Shown here: positions 8,820 through 17,358 of the stretch, piece by piece
Numbering within the stretch: the stretch's first letter is position 1
Layout of the letters: every line of letters starts with the position of its first letter
DNA from: Tunicatimonas sp964551335
Lineage (GTDB): Bacteria; Bacteroidota; Bacteroidia; Cytophagales; Cyclobacteriaceae
Assembly (NCBI GenBank): GCA_964551335.1
Contig: CAZKCO010000022.1
Coordinates: 40,411 to 104,410, forward strand
Length of the DNA stretch: 64,000 bases
Direction: 5' to 3'
Translations under genes and position numbers: made by a program
Notes under the pieces: generated by a model
What the model was told of the DNA's origin: nothing
Database searches by the model: none
The model's input: only the letters and a program-made list of their open reading frames with translations

Positions 8820-9528
8820 GAGTTTGCTCCTGGTTTAATAGTCGTACAATGATTTTATTTAGCTGGGTCTCGGAGGTCTGCTCCCGCAGGGTTTCCATCG
8901 ATTCGAAGAACTTCACCTGCCCCTCCATCAGATAAACTACCTGAGTAGCAATATCATCCAGATCGCTGAGAATGTGGGAGGTAACCAGCACCAGCTTTCC
9001 CGCCCCCACACTGCGGTTGACTTTTCCTTTCAAATACTCGTTAGATGACGGATCCAGGGCGGCGGTGGGTTCATCCAGAATGATAATGGACGGATTGAAC
9101 AAAAAAGCTAATGCCGCACTCACCTGCTGCCGCATCCCTCCCGACAGCGAGCCGAGTGATTTGAGTCTGATCTGCTCAATGCCAAATTCTTTGTACAGCT
9201 CTTCGTCGTAAGCGGTTACATCCGCTCGTAATTGCTTCATCATGGTGAACAAATCGGCTATCCGTAGGTGCTCGGGAAAGCGGCTGAGCTGGGGCATATA
9301 GCCAATATCGCTACGGTACTGATAGCCTTTCTGAATATTTAAGCCGTTAACAGTAACTGTTCCTTCATCCGGTAATACCAACCCTAAAATTGCCTTAATC
9401 AGCGTGGTCTTTCCCGATCCGTTCGGACCTATCATCGCGATGCATTGTCCCGTGCGGAATTCCAACGATACCGAGCGAAGCACTTGCTGCTGGCCATATT
9501 TTTTACTTAAGTTTTCAATCTTGATCAT
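8791..9528 (-). CDS. nosF: NosF-type ABC transporter ATPase
   Basis: 245 residues. Walker A GPNGSGKTT (34-42), signature LSGGMRQQ (128-135), Walker B IIILDEP (148-154) and a switch histidine in TSHILSDLDD are all present, so the ATPase should be active. It powers the NosDFY complex in CuZ assembly. It overlaps nosD by 14 bases and nosY by 29 bases, which points to translational coupling. Confidence 0.9.
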   Translation of the reverse strand: MIKIENLSKKYGQQQVLRSVSLEFRTGQCIAMIGPNGSGKTTLIKAILGLVLPDEGTVTVNGLNIQKGYQYRSDIGYMPQLSRFPEHLRIADLFTMMKQLRADVTAYDEELYKEFGIEQIRLKSLGSLSGGMRQQVSAALAFLFNPSIIILDEPTAALDPSSNEYLKGKVNRSVGAGKLVLVTSHILSDLDDIATQVVYLMEGQVKFFESMETLREQTSETQLNKIIVRLLNQEQTHAESKSVYY

Positions 9529-10765
9529 AAGCGTAGGGCTGCATTTGAGGGTACTGATCGGTTAAGGTTGCTGGAATAATCGTAGGAAAAACCCGTTCGC
9601 TAAACTCCAGCAGGCTGACAAAAAAGCTGTGCAGCATCAGGGTAGCGGCTGGAATCTGGTCGGTAATGCGAGCGAAAAGGTTCACCGGGCGGTAGGGCTC
9701 ATCCCCGAAGCCGTCCCGGTCCAAATCGTAGCCGACGTAGCCACTCCAGTAGTTGCGTTCGTAGCGGTTATTGTTGCGTTGGGAGTTGGTAACTACCTCA
9801 AAGGTATTGGCCAGAAAATTATTAGCCAGTATTTCATTATCCAGGCTGTTGCCTTTCATGTCCAGAGCGGTGCCGTTCAGCGAGAACTGATTCTTCTCGA
9901 TCACAATCCGATTAGCCCCTTCGGCCAGAATGCCGATGGTATTCCGCACAAAGTGGTTACCACTAATCTCTCCGTCGCTAATTTCTTTCAGCAGCAAGCC
10001 GTAGGAAGCCCCGCCCCAGTTGTTGGCAAAGCGGTTATTCTGCATTTTTATTTTCTTGGAGAACATCACCGCCACTCCGGCCCCGTTTTCCCGAAATTCG
10101 TTGGCCGAATACGCATCGTTATTAGAGAACATAAAGTGCAAACCATAGCGCAGGTTCCGGTAACTCTGGTTGTGGTGAATCTGGCTGTCATTCACAAATT
10201 CCAGATAAATACCGTCGCGGTGGCCAGTCAGGATGTTGTGAGCGATCTCCAGATGGTCTCCCTTCCAGACGTGAATCGCATTTCCGGCGGAGGCTTCATC
10301 GTCGGCCTGATCCACAACCTGATTACCCACTACCTGATAGTAAGTAGCATATTCCAGATATACTCCAAAGAAACAGTTGAGAATCTCATTGTTGCGGATA
10401 ATCCCGTGGTGGCCCTGCCGTACCTTAATAGCCGCCAGCTCTTTCAAAAAACTAACCCCTACGTTCATAAGCGTAAAACCTTCAATCACCACCGAATCGA
10501 CCATCACTACGAACAGCTCAACCGCCTGGTGTTCGGCATCGAGTTGGGGCATTCCTTTGCCAAGCAGATACAAAGGTTTATCGATGATGATAGTATGCTG
10601 AGCGTAGTGTCCGGGCTGCACCAGAATGGTATCGCCCGGGTTGGCTTGCCGGATTGCCTCCTGAATCAGGGTAAAGGACGCCTCTTCTCCCACCACCAGA
10701 GTTCGGGCATTAGCAGTCGGTAGCCAGGCACTCAACACCATCACCAAAACAATATATTTCTTCAT
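9515..10765 (-). CDS. nosD: NosD periplasmic copper-site maturation protein
   Basis: 416 residues with a signal peptide ending near PTANA. A right-handed parallel beta-helix (CASH/NosD repeats) follows, with many turns of the form NxxxxNxxG between about 90 and 330, for example NEILNCFFGVYLE and SGNHFVRNTIGI. NosD works with NosF and NosY in the periplasm to build the CuZ site of N2O reductase. Its start is one base away from the nosL stop. Confidence 0.9.
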   Translation of the reverse strand: MKKYIVLVMVLSAWLPTANARTLVVGEEASFTLIQEAIRQANPGDTILVQPGHYAQHTIIIDKPLYLLGKGMPQLDAEHQAVELFVVMVDSVVIEGFTLMNVGVSFLKELAAIKVRQGHHGIIRNNEILNCFFGVYLEYATYYQVVGNQVVDQADDEASAGNAIHVWKGDHLEIAHNILTGHRDGIYLEFVNDSQIHHNQSYRNLRYGLHFMFSNNDAYSANEFRENGAGVAVMFSKKIKMQNNRFANNWGGASYGLLLKEISDGEISGNHFVRNTIGILAEGANRIVIEKNQFSLNGTALDMKGNSLDNEILANNFLANTFEVVTNSQRNNNRYERNYWSGYVGYDLDRDGFGDEPYRPVNLFARITDQIPAATLMLHSFFVSLLEFSERVFPTIIPATLTDQYPQMQPYAYDQD

Positions 10766-10766
10766 G

Positions 10767-11201
10767 CTATCTCTGGTTTTTCAATGTTCGACGAACTTCT
10801 TTCCAGGAAAGTAGCTGAGCATCCGGCCCCAAGTCCTGAGGGGCGGGTCGATAGAACGCCGCCAAATTGGCCCCCATCGGGCTCCGGTAGACCGGAGAAA
10901 TTACGAATAGCAATGAGTCTACCGGAAACAACTGCTTCGGGTCGTTGTAAGCAACTCCTAGTAGCATTTGGTACCGGGTAGCTTCTTCGGCTAATTGATT
11001 CACCACGCATTCGGCGGCGTCGTACTTATAGATTCTACCCTTATCGGTGATTAATTCCGCCCCAAATTTAGGGTCGGCGATGGTCATCTTGCAGTAGTGG
11101 CATTGGTCTTCTCCGAAAGCAATGGGCTCCGGTTCGGCTCGACAACCTGCTAGTAAAACGAGGAATAACCCCTTAGCCCACTTTCTTGGTAGATAGTTCA
11201 T
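10767..11201 (-). CDS. nosL: NosL copper chaperone lipoprotein
   Basis: From the chosen ATG at 11201, a 19-residue signal peptide ends in the lipobox LLAGC. An ATG at 11222 is possible but lengthens the overlap with the preceding gene. The mature protein has the Cu(I)-binding CxxC-x-M motif CHYCKM and the following Asp-Pro-Lys-Phe-Gly-Ala pattern of NosL. NosL is an outer-membrane lipoprotein that hands copper to apo-NosZ. The gene overlaps the upstream membrane-protein gene by 29 bases. Confidence 0.9.
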   Translation of the reverse strand: MNYLPRKWAKGLFLVLLAGCRAEPEPIAFGEDQCHYCKMTIADPKFGAELITDKGRIYKYDAAECVVNQLAEEATRYQMLLGVAYNDPKQLFPVDSLLFVISPVYRSPMGANLAAFYRPAPQDLGPDAQLLSWKEVRRTLKNQR

Positions 11202-11808
11202 AAGTTTTTGCTTTATGGGCACTCATCCAGGCAGCCAGTGCGGCCAGCAGAATCGAGAGTGTCATAAAAATAGTACCCATTCGAGGATACGACTTTACGT
11301 AGAAATTGAGCAAGTCTTTTTCACCGAACAGCGGTGGCATATAGGTCATTCCCGGTACTTTAATCGGGGCGTTGGGGTCCAGGTTATGACCGTAGTCGTA
11401 CATCCAGAGGTAGAAATCGTAAATACCCAGCCCCGCCAGGATAACCATGATGATTAGCCAGGTGGCGTAGCCCCAGGTTTTATTCAGCAGTACGGCTCCC
11501 AATCCTAAAGCCATCATTCCGTAAACCACATAGGGGAAATACACCAGTTCGGGAATAGAATCCGGTTCAATGTACTTCATCCCGATGTAGTGGTTCAGAA
11601 TGTTAATGTTCTGAATAATGTTATCGGTACCATCATCGCCGGAAAAGCGGTTGATCCAGACATCCAGGCGCAAACCACCCGGAAACTGAGCGGCCTCCAA
11701 CGTGATCCGCCACAACGGAAACAAAAAGACTCCCCCTAGTAGTACTACCCCAAGCAGCATTATCCACCGAGCGGTACCCCGCCGAGACTGTTGTTTTAGT
11801 AAACTCAT
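11173..11808 (-). CDS. nos-cluster membrane protein of unknown function
   Basis: 211 residues with about four helices: one near 17-37 and a cluster at about 93-135 and 175-198. Between them are two periplasmic segments rich in aromatic and Pro residues (VPGMTYMPPLFGEKDL). Genes like this sit between nosZ and nosL in clade II nos clusters of Bacteroidota, so a role in copper delivery or electron supply to NosZ is inferred from position only. No metal-binding motif is obvious. Confidence 0.6.
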   Translation of the reverse strand: MSLLKQQSRRGTARWIMLLGVVLLGGVFLFPLWRITLEAAQFPGGLRLDVWINRFSGDDGTDNIIQNINILNHYIGMKYIEPDSIPELVYFPYVVYGMMALGLGAVLLNKTWGYATWLIIMVILAGLGIYDFYLWMYDYGHNLDPNAPIKVPGMTYMPPLFGEKDLLNFYVKSYPRMGTIFMTLSILLAALAAWMSAHKAKTYELSTKKVG

Positions 11809-11884
11809 AAACTATGTTTAAAAGTTGAAAAGGAACCTTCCCCCGCAGAAGAAGGATTCCTTCCAAAAGTGAATACCCATACCG

Positions 11885-13909
11885 TTAGTCAGTCGCCTGC
11901 CGGGCAAGTTGCTGCTCAGCCTCCTCCCGCATATTGGCGGCGGTGGTGCTTTCATCGTTGAGGCCCCACTTCAGCGGCACATCCGAGTTAGCCGGGGATA
12001 CCCGCACATAACCCGACATTTCCTGGTGCAGAGCCGAGCAAAAATCAGTGCAGTAGAAAGCAAATACTCCGGGCTTAAACGGCTTCCACTTTAAGGTACG
12101 GGTCTGCCCGGGCATCACCAGCAGCTCCGCATTATTAGCCCCTTGAATCGCAAATCCGTGGGGCACATCCCAGTCCTGTTCCAGATTGGTAACGTGGAAG
12201 TATACCTCATCGTCCATCTTAATTCCTTCAATATTATCGGGGGCCAGATGGCTGCGAATGGCGGTCATGTACACGTGTACCTCTTTACCTTCCCGCTCTA
12301 CCCGGGCTTGTCCTTCACCCTTGGCCGCCCGGGGGTGTCCGTTATCTTCAATCCGGTAGAACTTCTTCACGTTGGGCACGATCTTTTCGGCCGATATGGC
12401 CTGAGCGTAGTGCGGCTCTCCCTTGGTGGGAAAATCCAGTACCAGCTTCATCTTTTCGCCGCTAATGTCGAACAGTTGAGCACTGTGGGCTAATTCCGGA
12501 CCGGTAGGCAGGTAACGGTCCTTGGTAATCTTGTTCATGGCTACCAGGTATTTCCCCTCGGGGTTGCGGGTTTCTCCTCCCGGAATCACTAGGTGGCCCG
12601 GTGAATAGAATGTAGACTGACGATCTAGCACTTCCAGACTTTCCACATCCCACTTCACTACTTCAGAAGAAATAAAGAAGGTGGTATAGGCATTGCCTTT
12701 TCCGTCAAATTCGGTATGCAAGGGGCCCAATCCGGGCTTCTGCAAAATACCGTGCAAGCCCGATTCGTAGTTGATAATCGGAATACCGTTGATGTCTCCG
12801 GCAAAATCTTCGCTCTCAATGGCGGCCATCAGCTTATCGAAGGAGTAGATGGACATATCGGCCGATAGCTTACCGTTACCCACAATGTACTCGCCAGTGG
12901 GGTCTACGTCGCAGCCGTGGGGCGACTTAGGTACCGGTATGAAGTAGACCATACCGGGGCAATCCTGAGGACTCAGAATAGTAGTTTCAGTTACTTCAGT
13001 AGAACTAGCAATACCAGTGCTTTCATCCACCAGGTTATGTAAGAACGATGTTTCCCGGGTCTGTCCTTTACCTTGATCCAAGTACTCTTCTGCTTTTTGC
13101 CAATTAATAATCGCCAGCATATCCTTGTCCTTTTGCGAAGCATTTACTTCCAGCAGAGTGTGGGCCTGCTCGGAGTTGTAGGTGGTCAGGAAGCTCCAAC
13201 CGTGGGACTTCCCCTTGCCGTTACGAGCCAGATCATAATTATAGCCGGGCATCTCAATCTGAAACGCCAGTTCCATGTGGCCTTCTTCCGGATCGACCGA
13301 GACGTAGTTAATCAGCCCCTTGAAGTTTTCCTGGTAGGTATCAATCGCTACATCCTCCTGAGGAATGGGCACGCTAAAGCGGGTGCCCGAAACCAGGTAC
13401 TCTGAGTTTTCAGTGATAAACGGAGCGCAGTGCAGCCCGGCCACATCCGGTATTTCCAGAATCTCTACCGTCTCGAAGGTGGTCAGGTCCACCCGGGCAA
13501 TGCGGGGAGTGTTATTGCCGTTTACAAACAGCCAGCGACCGTCGAATTCACCGTTGGTTTGCGACAGTTCAATGTGGTGAGAATCGTCCCAGGGCACTTC
13601 GCCGTAGGAGGTGTTAAACATGGCTTTGGTTTCTTCGCTGTAGCCGTAGCCGTTTTCCGGCAATTTAGAAAATACCGGTATTTCTTTGAGTAACCGACCT
13701 GACGGCAAGCCGTAGGCGGTGATCTGCCCGCTAAAGCCGCCGGACATAAAAGCGTAAAATTCGTCGAACTCTCCGGGCGGAACGTAGGCCTGTTGGGCGG
13801 CATCGCCCTCTACGATGGTTTGCGTAGTTCGCTGGGAGCAGTCAGATAACAATGCTCCGGCTAAAGCAATCAGGGAGATTGCGATAAGATAGATTAGGTT
13901 CTTTTTCAT
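11885..13909 (-). CDS. nosZ: Nitrous oxide reductase, clade II (Sec type)
   Basis: 674 residues. Reduces N2O to N2 in the periplasm. The N-terminus is a plain Sec-type leader with no twin arginine, as in clade II. A Cys follows it in LLSDC, which is a poor lipobox. The beta-propeller carries CuZ histidines in DSHHIELSQTNGEFDGRW (about 108), GLHCAPF, SPHGCDV, GPLHTEFD and EPHYAQ. The C-terminal cupredoxin has a full CuA site, with the histidine of VPHGF and CTDFCSALHQEM (about 620-633). Motif spelling and leader both place it in clade II. A dedicated cytochrome c gene lies immediately upstream, with 21 bases between them. Confidence 0.96.
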   Translation of the reverse strand: MKKNLIYLIAISLIALAGALLSDCSQRTTQTIVEGDAAQQAYVPPGEFDEFYAFMSGGFSGQITAYGLPSGRLLKEIPVFSKLPENGYGYSEETKAMFNTSYGEVPWDDSHHIELSQTNGEFDGRWLFVNGNNTPRIARVDLTTFETVEILEIPDVAGLHCAPFITENSEYLVSGTRFSVPIPQEDVAIDTYQENFKGLINYVSVDPEEGHMELAFQIEMPGYNYDLARNGKGKSHGWSFLTTYNSEQAHTLLEVNASQKDKDMLAIINWQKAEEYLDQGKGQTRETSFLHNLVDESTGIASSTEVTETTILSPQDCPGMVYFIPVPKSPHGCDVDPTGEYIVGNGKLSADMSIYSFDKLMAAIESEDFAGDINGIPIINYESGLHGILQKPGLGPLHTEFDGKGNAYTTFFISSEVVKWDVESLEVLDRQSTFYSPGHLVIPGGETRNPEGKYLVAMNKITKDRYLPTGPELAHSAQLFDISGEKMKLVLDFPTKGEPHYAQAISAEKIVPNVKKFYRIEDNGHPRAAKGEGQARVEREGKEVHVYMTAIRSHLAPDNIEGIKMDDEVYFHVTNLEQDWDVPHGFAIQGANNAELLVMPGQTRTLKWKPFKPGVFAFYCTDFCSALHQEMSGYVRVSPANSDVPLKWGLNDESTTAANMREEAEQQLARQATD

Positions 13910-13930
13910 AACTATTTTAGGTTGTATTGA

Positions 13931-14434
13931 TTAGCTGGTTGCGGCCTGGTCTTTTTCGCCTACGGTTTCCATGTCGTTTTTCCGCATGAACTCCAGAATG
14001 GCGCGGGCATCACCAATGGATACTCCCTGATTAGGCATTCGGGTCAAACATTCTTCCAGTAATTTCTGGGCTTCCGGGTCTTCGGCCAGCATTACGTCTA
14101 CATTGGTAATCATATTCATAATCCAGGCCGGATGGCGCTGGTTGGTAATACCTGCCCACCCAGGTCCTACCACCCGCTGGTCGGTAAGCTTATGGCAGGC
14201 CGAGCACTTCATTTCGTAGATGGCCTTGCCGGTGGTAATCATGTTTTCTTCTAAAGGGTCGGTGAGCGGCACGTCCTGTACCTCCCCTATCCCTCGGGGA
14301 TTGGCTTCTGCTTCAGCCGGTTCGGTGGCACTGGGCTCGGTGGTTTGTCCAGCCGAACTGGTATCACTGCCCCCGCCGCAAGAGGTCAAGAACAGAAGGG
14401 TTAATACACTTATTGCAACAGGCAACTTTTTCAT
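13931..14434 (-). CDS. Lipoprotein cytochrome c of the nos operon
   Basis: 167 residues. The lipobox FLTSC gives a lipidated Cys19, then comes a Thr/Glu/Ala-rich linker to about residue 60. A single class I haem domain has CSACH (77-81) and the distal Met133 in TRMPNQ. Position directly before nosZ suggests it passes electrons to the CuA site of NosZ, a role shown for clade II clusters elsewhere but inferred here. Confidence 0.85.
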   Translation of the reverse strand: MKKLPVAISVLTLLFLTSCGGGSDTSSAGQTTEPSATEPAEAEANPRGIGEVQDVPLTDPLEENMITTGKAIYEMKCSACHKLTDQRVVGPGWAGITNQRHPAWIMNMITNVDVMLAEDPEAQKLLEECLTRMPNQGVSIGDARAILEFMRKNDMETVGEKDQAATS

Positions 14435-14492
14435 AAGATTAGGATTTTGAAGATTAAATAGTTAAAAAATTTAGGGTGAATAATGATTTACA

Positions 14493-15764
14493 TCATGAGC
14501 TATCAGTCACAGTAGGCCGGGCAAAACCGGCTAGAAGGATCGTCAACGCAATCGGAAACAGGGCGGTCACACCGAATAAAATTTCGTAGTAATACTCTAC
14601 AAACCCTTGTCGTAACCACAGCAGCGTACCCTGTCCAAACAGTACCAGTTCGGACAGGATAAAGGCCACTAACAACAGCAGCCACCCGGCCCGAGCTGAA
14701 GTATTTTGAGGCAGTATACCACCCTTGAGTAATAGACTCACTCCGGTAAGCGTAATAGCGCCCAGCGTGATCAGATGAATAAAACCGATCACATAATTGC
14801 GAATTGTATAAGAAATCTCGGCTACGGCAGGAAGCGCTACTGCGGTCTGAATAACCACTTTGGTTAATAAGCAAAGCACCCCAAATAATAACAGTGTATC
14901 CGTCCAATCAGCCGGACGTTTAAATGGATTAGCTACGGCGAAAACGGGGCGCAGAATCAGGTAAAAAGCTACCGCCTGCACCAATACTCCCAGCGTATTG
15001 AGATAAAAAATAACCGACAGCGGAGTGCTCCAAGTAACGCTCAGCGCATAAGTCAGCAACAGCGAGGCTTGCAATAGCCAGAACCCCGTAACAGAAATAG
15101 ATACAGATTTGCCGCTACGTTCAATATGAAATAGCCATAACCCTACAACAGCGTAAGTAAGCCAGCCGTTGAACTGAAAGTGCAGGAAAAACTGAATGCT
15201 GGCGAAGTAGAGCGGGTGCAGTTTTCCCAGCAGCGCACTTACCGGCCCGATCGCCCAAAGACCCAAAGTAGATACCAGCATCCAGTAGATACTCCACCGA
15301 ACAAAGCGCGTGTAGGACGACGGAGGCTGTGCGGTCAGATCTTTCAGAAAGCAGTAGGCAAAAGCATAGGCCGACAACAGATGGATAGCTGAGAAGGCAA
15401 TGCTGTAAAGGCCGTAACCCTGGTACAGAAAGAACACGGCCATTCCTGCTCCTGAAAGCACATTTAAACCGAAAAGATAGCGATACTCGTTGCGCCAGCG
15501 CGAACGCTGAACCAGCAAGAACAACAGTGAACCACTTACCAGCATATAAGCCCAGCCCAATAATGCTACGTGCGAATGAGCGTGCAACAGGTGCTTGTAA
15601 TCCAAAAATGGAATTTCGGCTACGAAGTAGTAGCGCATAAGCGCTCCAAAAATAGACGCCAGCCAGAAGAAGAACACCGCTGCTCCCATCCAACGGCGCA
15701 CAAAGCGGGCGGAAAAGGTGGCGTAAGACCGAACGGGGCGATATGGTTTTACCGTATCAATCAC
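14493..15764 (-). CDS. Polytopic haem-copper-oxidase-like or NnrS-like membrane protein
   Basis: 423 residues with about 12 hydrophobic helices. Histidines sit in the membrane: HLLHAHSHVALLGW (about 62-75), FFLHFQFNGW and IGFIHLITLGAI. The first recalls the low-spin haem ligand region of cbb3/NOR-type subunit I, but no CuB histidine pair (HH) or HPEVY-type motif is present, so it is not a complete oxidase. Related genes are common beside ric and nos genes in Bacteroidota. A role in NO sensing or electron transfer is inferred. Its 5' end overlaps ric by 4 bases. Confidence 0.55.
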   Translation of the reverse strand: MIDTVKPYRPVRSYATFSARFVRRWMGAAVFFFWLASIFGALMRYYFVAEIPFLDYKHLLHAHSHVALLGWAYMLVSGSLLFLLVQRSRWRNEYRYLFGLNVLSGAGMAVFFLYQGYGLYSIAFSAIHLLSAYAFAYCFLKDLTAQPPSSYTRFVRWSIYWMLVSTLGLWAIGPVSALLGKLHPLYFASIQFFLHFQFNGWLTYAVVGLWLFHIERSGKSVSISVTGFWLLQASLLLTYALSVTWSTPLSVIFYLNTLGVLVQAVAFYLILRPVFAVANPFKRPADWTDTLLLFGVLCLLTKVVIQTAVALPAVAEISYTIRNYVIGFIHLITLGAITLTGVSLLLKGGILPQNTSARAGWLLLLVAFILSELVLFGQGTLLWLRQGFVEYYYEILFGVTALFPIALTILLAGFARPTVTDSS

Positions 15765-16483
15765 TTAAATGGGAAGTCGGCAAATAGTTGCCGTGCTTGC
15801 GGAAAGAGAATATTGTTTTCTAAGTGAATATGTTCGTGCAGGTCGATCTCAAACTCCTGTAGCAGCGTAAAAGTTACCCGATACGTTTGGCAGCCATCGG
15901 GCGGAGGCGTATAGTTACTACTTAATTGGGCAATTTTTCGAAACCGCTCACCCTCCTTATCGTGGTCTGCCACCATCATCTGAATAGGCACTTCAATATC
16001 CACGAAGTGGGGCCGGGCCAAAGGATAACCCTTTTCCTGAGATTCCTCCATAGCCAGGATGTAAGGGAATAAGATAAGCTCCTCTTTTTTCAGGTGGGCG
16101 ATAAGCGCCTCAGCCCCTTCAAAAAACAAGGATTTTATTTCGTGAAGCTCCGGATGGCGCTGACCGTGTACCTTCACTAGTTTTTCTAAGTAGGTTTTCA
16201 GAGCCGGAATAGTAGCACGCACGTACTGATGGTGAATGTCTACAATTTCACGAATTAGTTCGGTAGCACTCATCGACAGATAGTCGCGGTCGTCGGGAAG
16301 TTGAGTAGCTCCTTGCAGTTCGGTAGCAATAGTATCCAAATCTACTTGGTGCTGCCGGCAGGCCTCTTGTAAGCTAATGCCGCCCCGGCAGCAAAAGTCG
16401 ATACCGTGTTTGGTGAGCACCTGGGCAGTATGATAGTTCTGAGCAACAATCTGCCCTACTTTGGCATCTGCTAATCTTTTCAT
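15761..16483 (-). CDS. ric: Di-iron repair protein RIC (ScdA/YtfE type), first copy
   Basis: 240 residues, the usual length. The N-terminal DUF542 domain has HGIDFCCRGG (about 25-34). The hemerythrin-like domain has the di-iron ligands in HHQYVRATI, AHLKKEELILFP, ADHDKEG and HEHIHLENNILFP. RIC proteins repair iron-sulfur clusters damaged by NO and oxidative stress. It is the first gene of the minus-strand operon running into the nos genes (ATGA-type overlap with the next gene), which ties N2O reduction to NO stress. An inverted repeat lies 16 bases upstream of the start. Confidence 0.93.
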   Translation of the reverse strand: MKRLADAKVGQIVAQNYHTAQVLTKHGIDFCCRGGISLQEACRQHQVDLDTIATELQGATQLPDDRDYLSMSATELIREIVDIHHQYVRATIPALKTYLEKLVKVHGQRHPELHEIKSLFFEGAEALIAHLKKEELILFPYILAMEESQEKGYPLARPHFVDIEVPIQMMVADHDKEGERFRKIAQLSSNYTPPPDGCQTYRVTFTLLQEFEIDLHEHIHLENNILFPQARQLFADFPFK

Positions 16484-16498
16484 GTCATTATTAAAGAT

Positions 16499-16520
16499 TT
16501 AAAGACCTACATATCTTTAA
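16499..16520. promoter_or_regulatory. Operator candidate of the ric-nos operon
   Basis: TTAAAGA (16499-16505) and TCTTTAA (16514-16520) are perfect 7-base arms with an 8-base spacer, just upstream of ric and just downstream of the first Rrf2 gene. The arm-to-arm geometry equals that of the second operator family in this window, but the bases differ. It is a candidate site for the first Rrf2 regulator. Confidence 0.5.
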
Positions 16521-16535
16521 TTATATCAAAATTTT

Positions 16536-16964
16536 TTACACTTTCAAAAAGCTGTTGCCTAGCTGAAGGCCCTCCCTGGCTTCATCAATAGTAGTAGTAG
16601 TTAATACTCCGGCCAAATGGTCGCGGACTGCTTTAAATCTATCGTGAACCGGGCAAGGGTGTTTAGCCGAGCATTTTTCCAGCCCTAGTACGCAGTTTTT
16701 AAAAATACCTTCACCATCAATGACTGTCACAATCTCTAGTAGTGTGATCGTTTTATCTTTTGGCACTCTAAATCCACCGGTAGGCCCTCGCAACGAGTGC
16801 AATAGCTTGCCCTTCACCAATTGCTGGGTAATCTTTGCCGTGAATGCGGTAGGTGAATCAATCGCTTTAGCGATCTCTTTCAAGCCAACCAGCCGATCAC
16901 TCTGCGACTGAGCAGCTAGGTACATCATGATTTTTAGAGCGTACTCGCAAGTCCTGGAAAACAT
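16536..16964 (-). CDS. Rrf2-family (NsrR/IscR-like) regulator, first copy
   Basis: The start at 16964 (MFSRTCEYALKIMMYLA) gives 142 residues and the standard Rrf2 N-terminus. An ATG 60 bases upstream would put part of the promoter inside the gene. A winged-helix domain (GLKEIAKAIDSPTAFTAKI, GPTGGF wing) is followed by an Fe-S loop with three cysteines, CVLGLEKCSAKHPC. Such proteins sense NO or cluster status, and this one is the likely regulator of the ric-nos operon. The gene lies directly upstream of ric in the same direction and has its own promoter. Confidence 0.85.
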   Translation of the reverse strand: MFSRTCEYALKIMMYLAAQSQSDRLVGLKEIAKAIDSPTAFTAKITQQLVKGKLLHSLRGPTGGFRVPKDKTITLLEIVTVIDGEGIFKNCVLGLEKCSAKHPCPVHDRFKAVRDHLAGVLTTTTIDEAREGLQLGNSFLKV

Positions 16965-17296
16965 TATACTGAGTTGACCCGGCAAAGATACCATTAATTC
17001 AATTACGGACAAAGATATCCACAATTATAATACTGTAGCTAATTGGAACTTCTCTTAATTAAAAATCTCGGCAAAATGGTTCTCCAGATGATTTCGCATT
17101 CCATTGCGTAGCATTAATGAAACATTGTTTTTATTGTGTAATTGTCAGTATACCAAACTGTGCTTCCGCAAAACTTAAAACATTTGTTTCAAGCTGGAGC
17201 GAGGTTAGCCAGATGGTAAAGCACACCTAAGGCACCGTAGCAGAGCGCTAGTAAGTATGCTAAGAGATTTCGCTTCTTTATGCTTTTTCTTTGAAC
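16965..17296. other. Intergenic region between the two Rrf2 genes
   Basis: About 330 bases holding the promoter of the first Rrf2 gene and A/T-rich sequence. Around 17190-17275 the minus strand reads as a short hydrophobic peptide (LLAYLLALCYGALGVLYHLA) but without an ATG, so I do not call a gene. No RNA gene is seen. Confidence 0.4.
16983..17013 (-). promoter_or_regulatory. Bacteroidota-type promoter of the first Rrf2 gene
   Basis: On the minus strand, TTTG (17010-17013) as the -33 element and TATCTTTG (16983-16990) as the -7 element are separated by exactly 19 bases. This matches the TTTG / TAnnTTTG consensus of Bacteroidota. The start codon lies 18 bases downstream. Confidence 0.65.
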
Positions 17297-17326
17297 TTTA
17301 AGTAGGATAAATTTGTCCTACTTAAA
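17297..17326. promoter_or_regulatory. Perfect palindromic operator of the second Rrf2 gene
   Basis: TTTAAGTAGGA (17297-17307) and TCCTACTTAAA (17316-17326) are perfect 11-base inverted arms around an 8-base spacer. The site covers the -33 element of the promoter, so binding would block transcription. Related copies lie at 17806 and 21071. Confidence 0.75.
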
Positions 17327-17342
17327 AAATCCACTACCTTTG
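17312..17342 (+). promoter_or_regulatory. Promoter of the second Rrf2 gene
   Basis: TTTG (17312-17315) and TACCTTTG (17335-17342) are separated by 19 bases, the Bacteroidota sigma-A spacing. The ATG follows 16 bases later. The -33 element sits within the palindromic operator. Confidence 0.7.
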
Positions 17343-17358
17343 TTTAAAATATAACTGT

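Noticed and set aside
9629..10723. Open frame of 364 codons on the plus strand within nosD
   Set aside because: The opposite strand encodes a full, recognisable NosD in an ordered nos operon. The antisense frame has no family motif and is a shadow of the repetitive gene.
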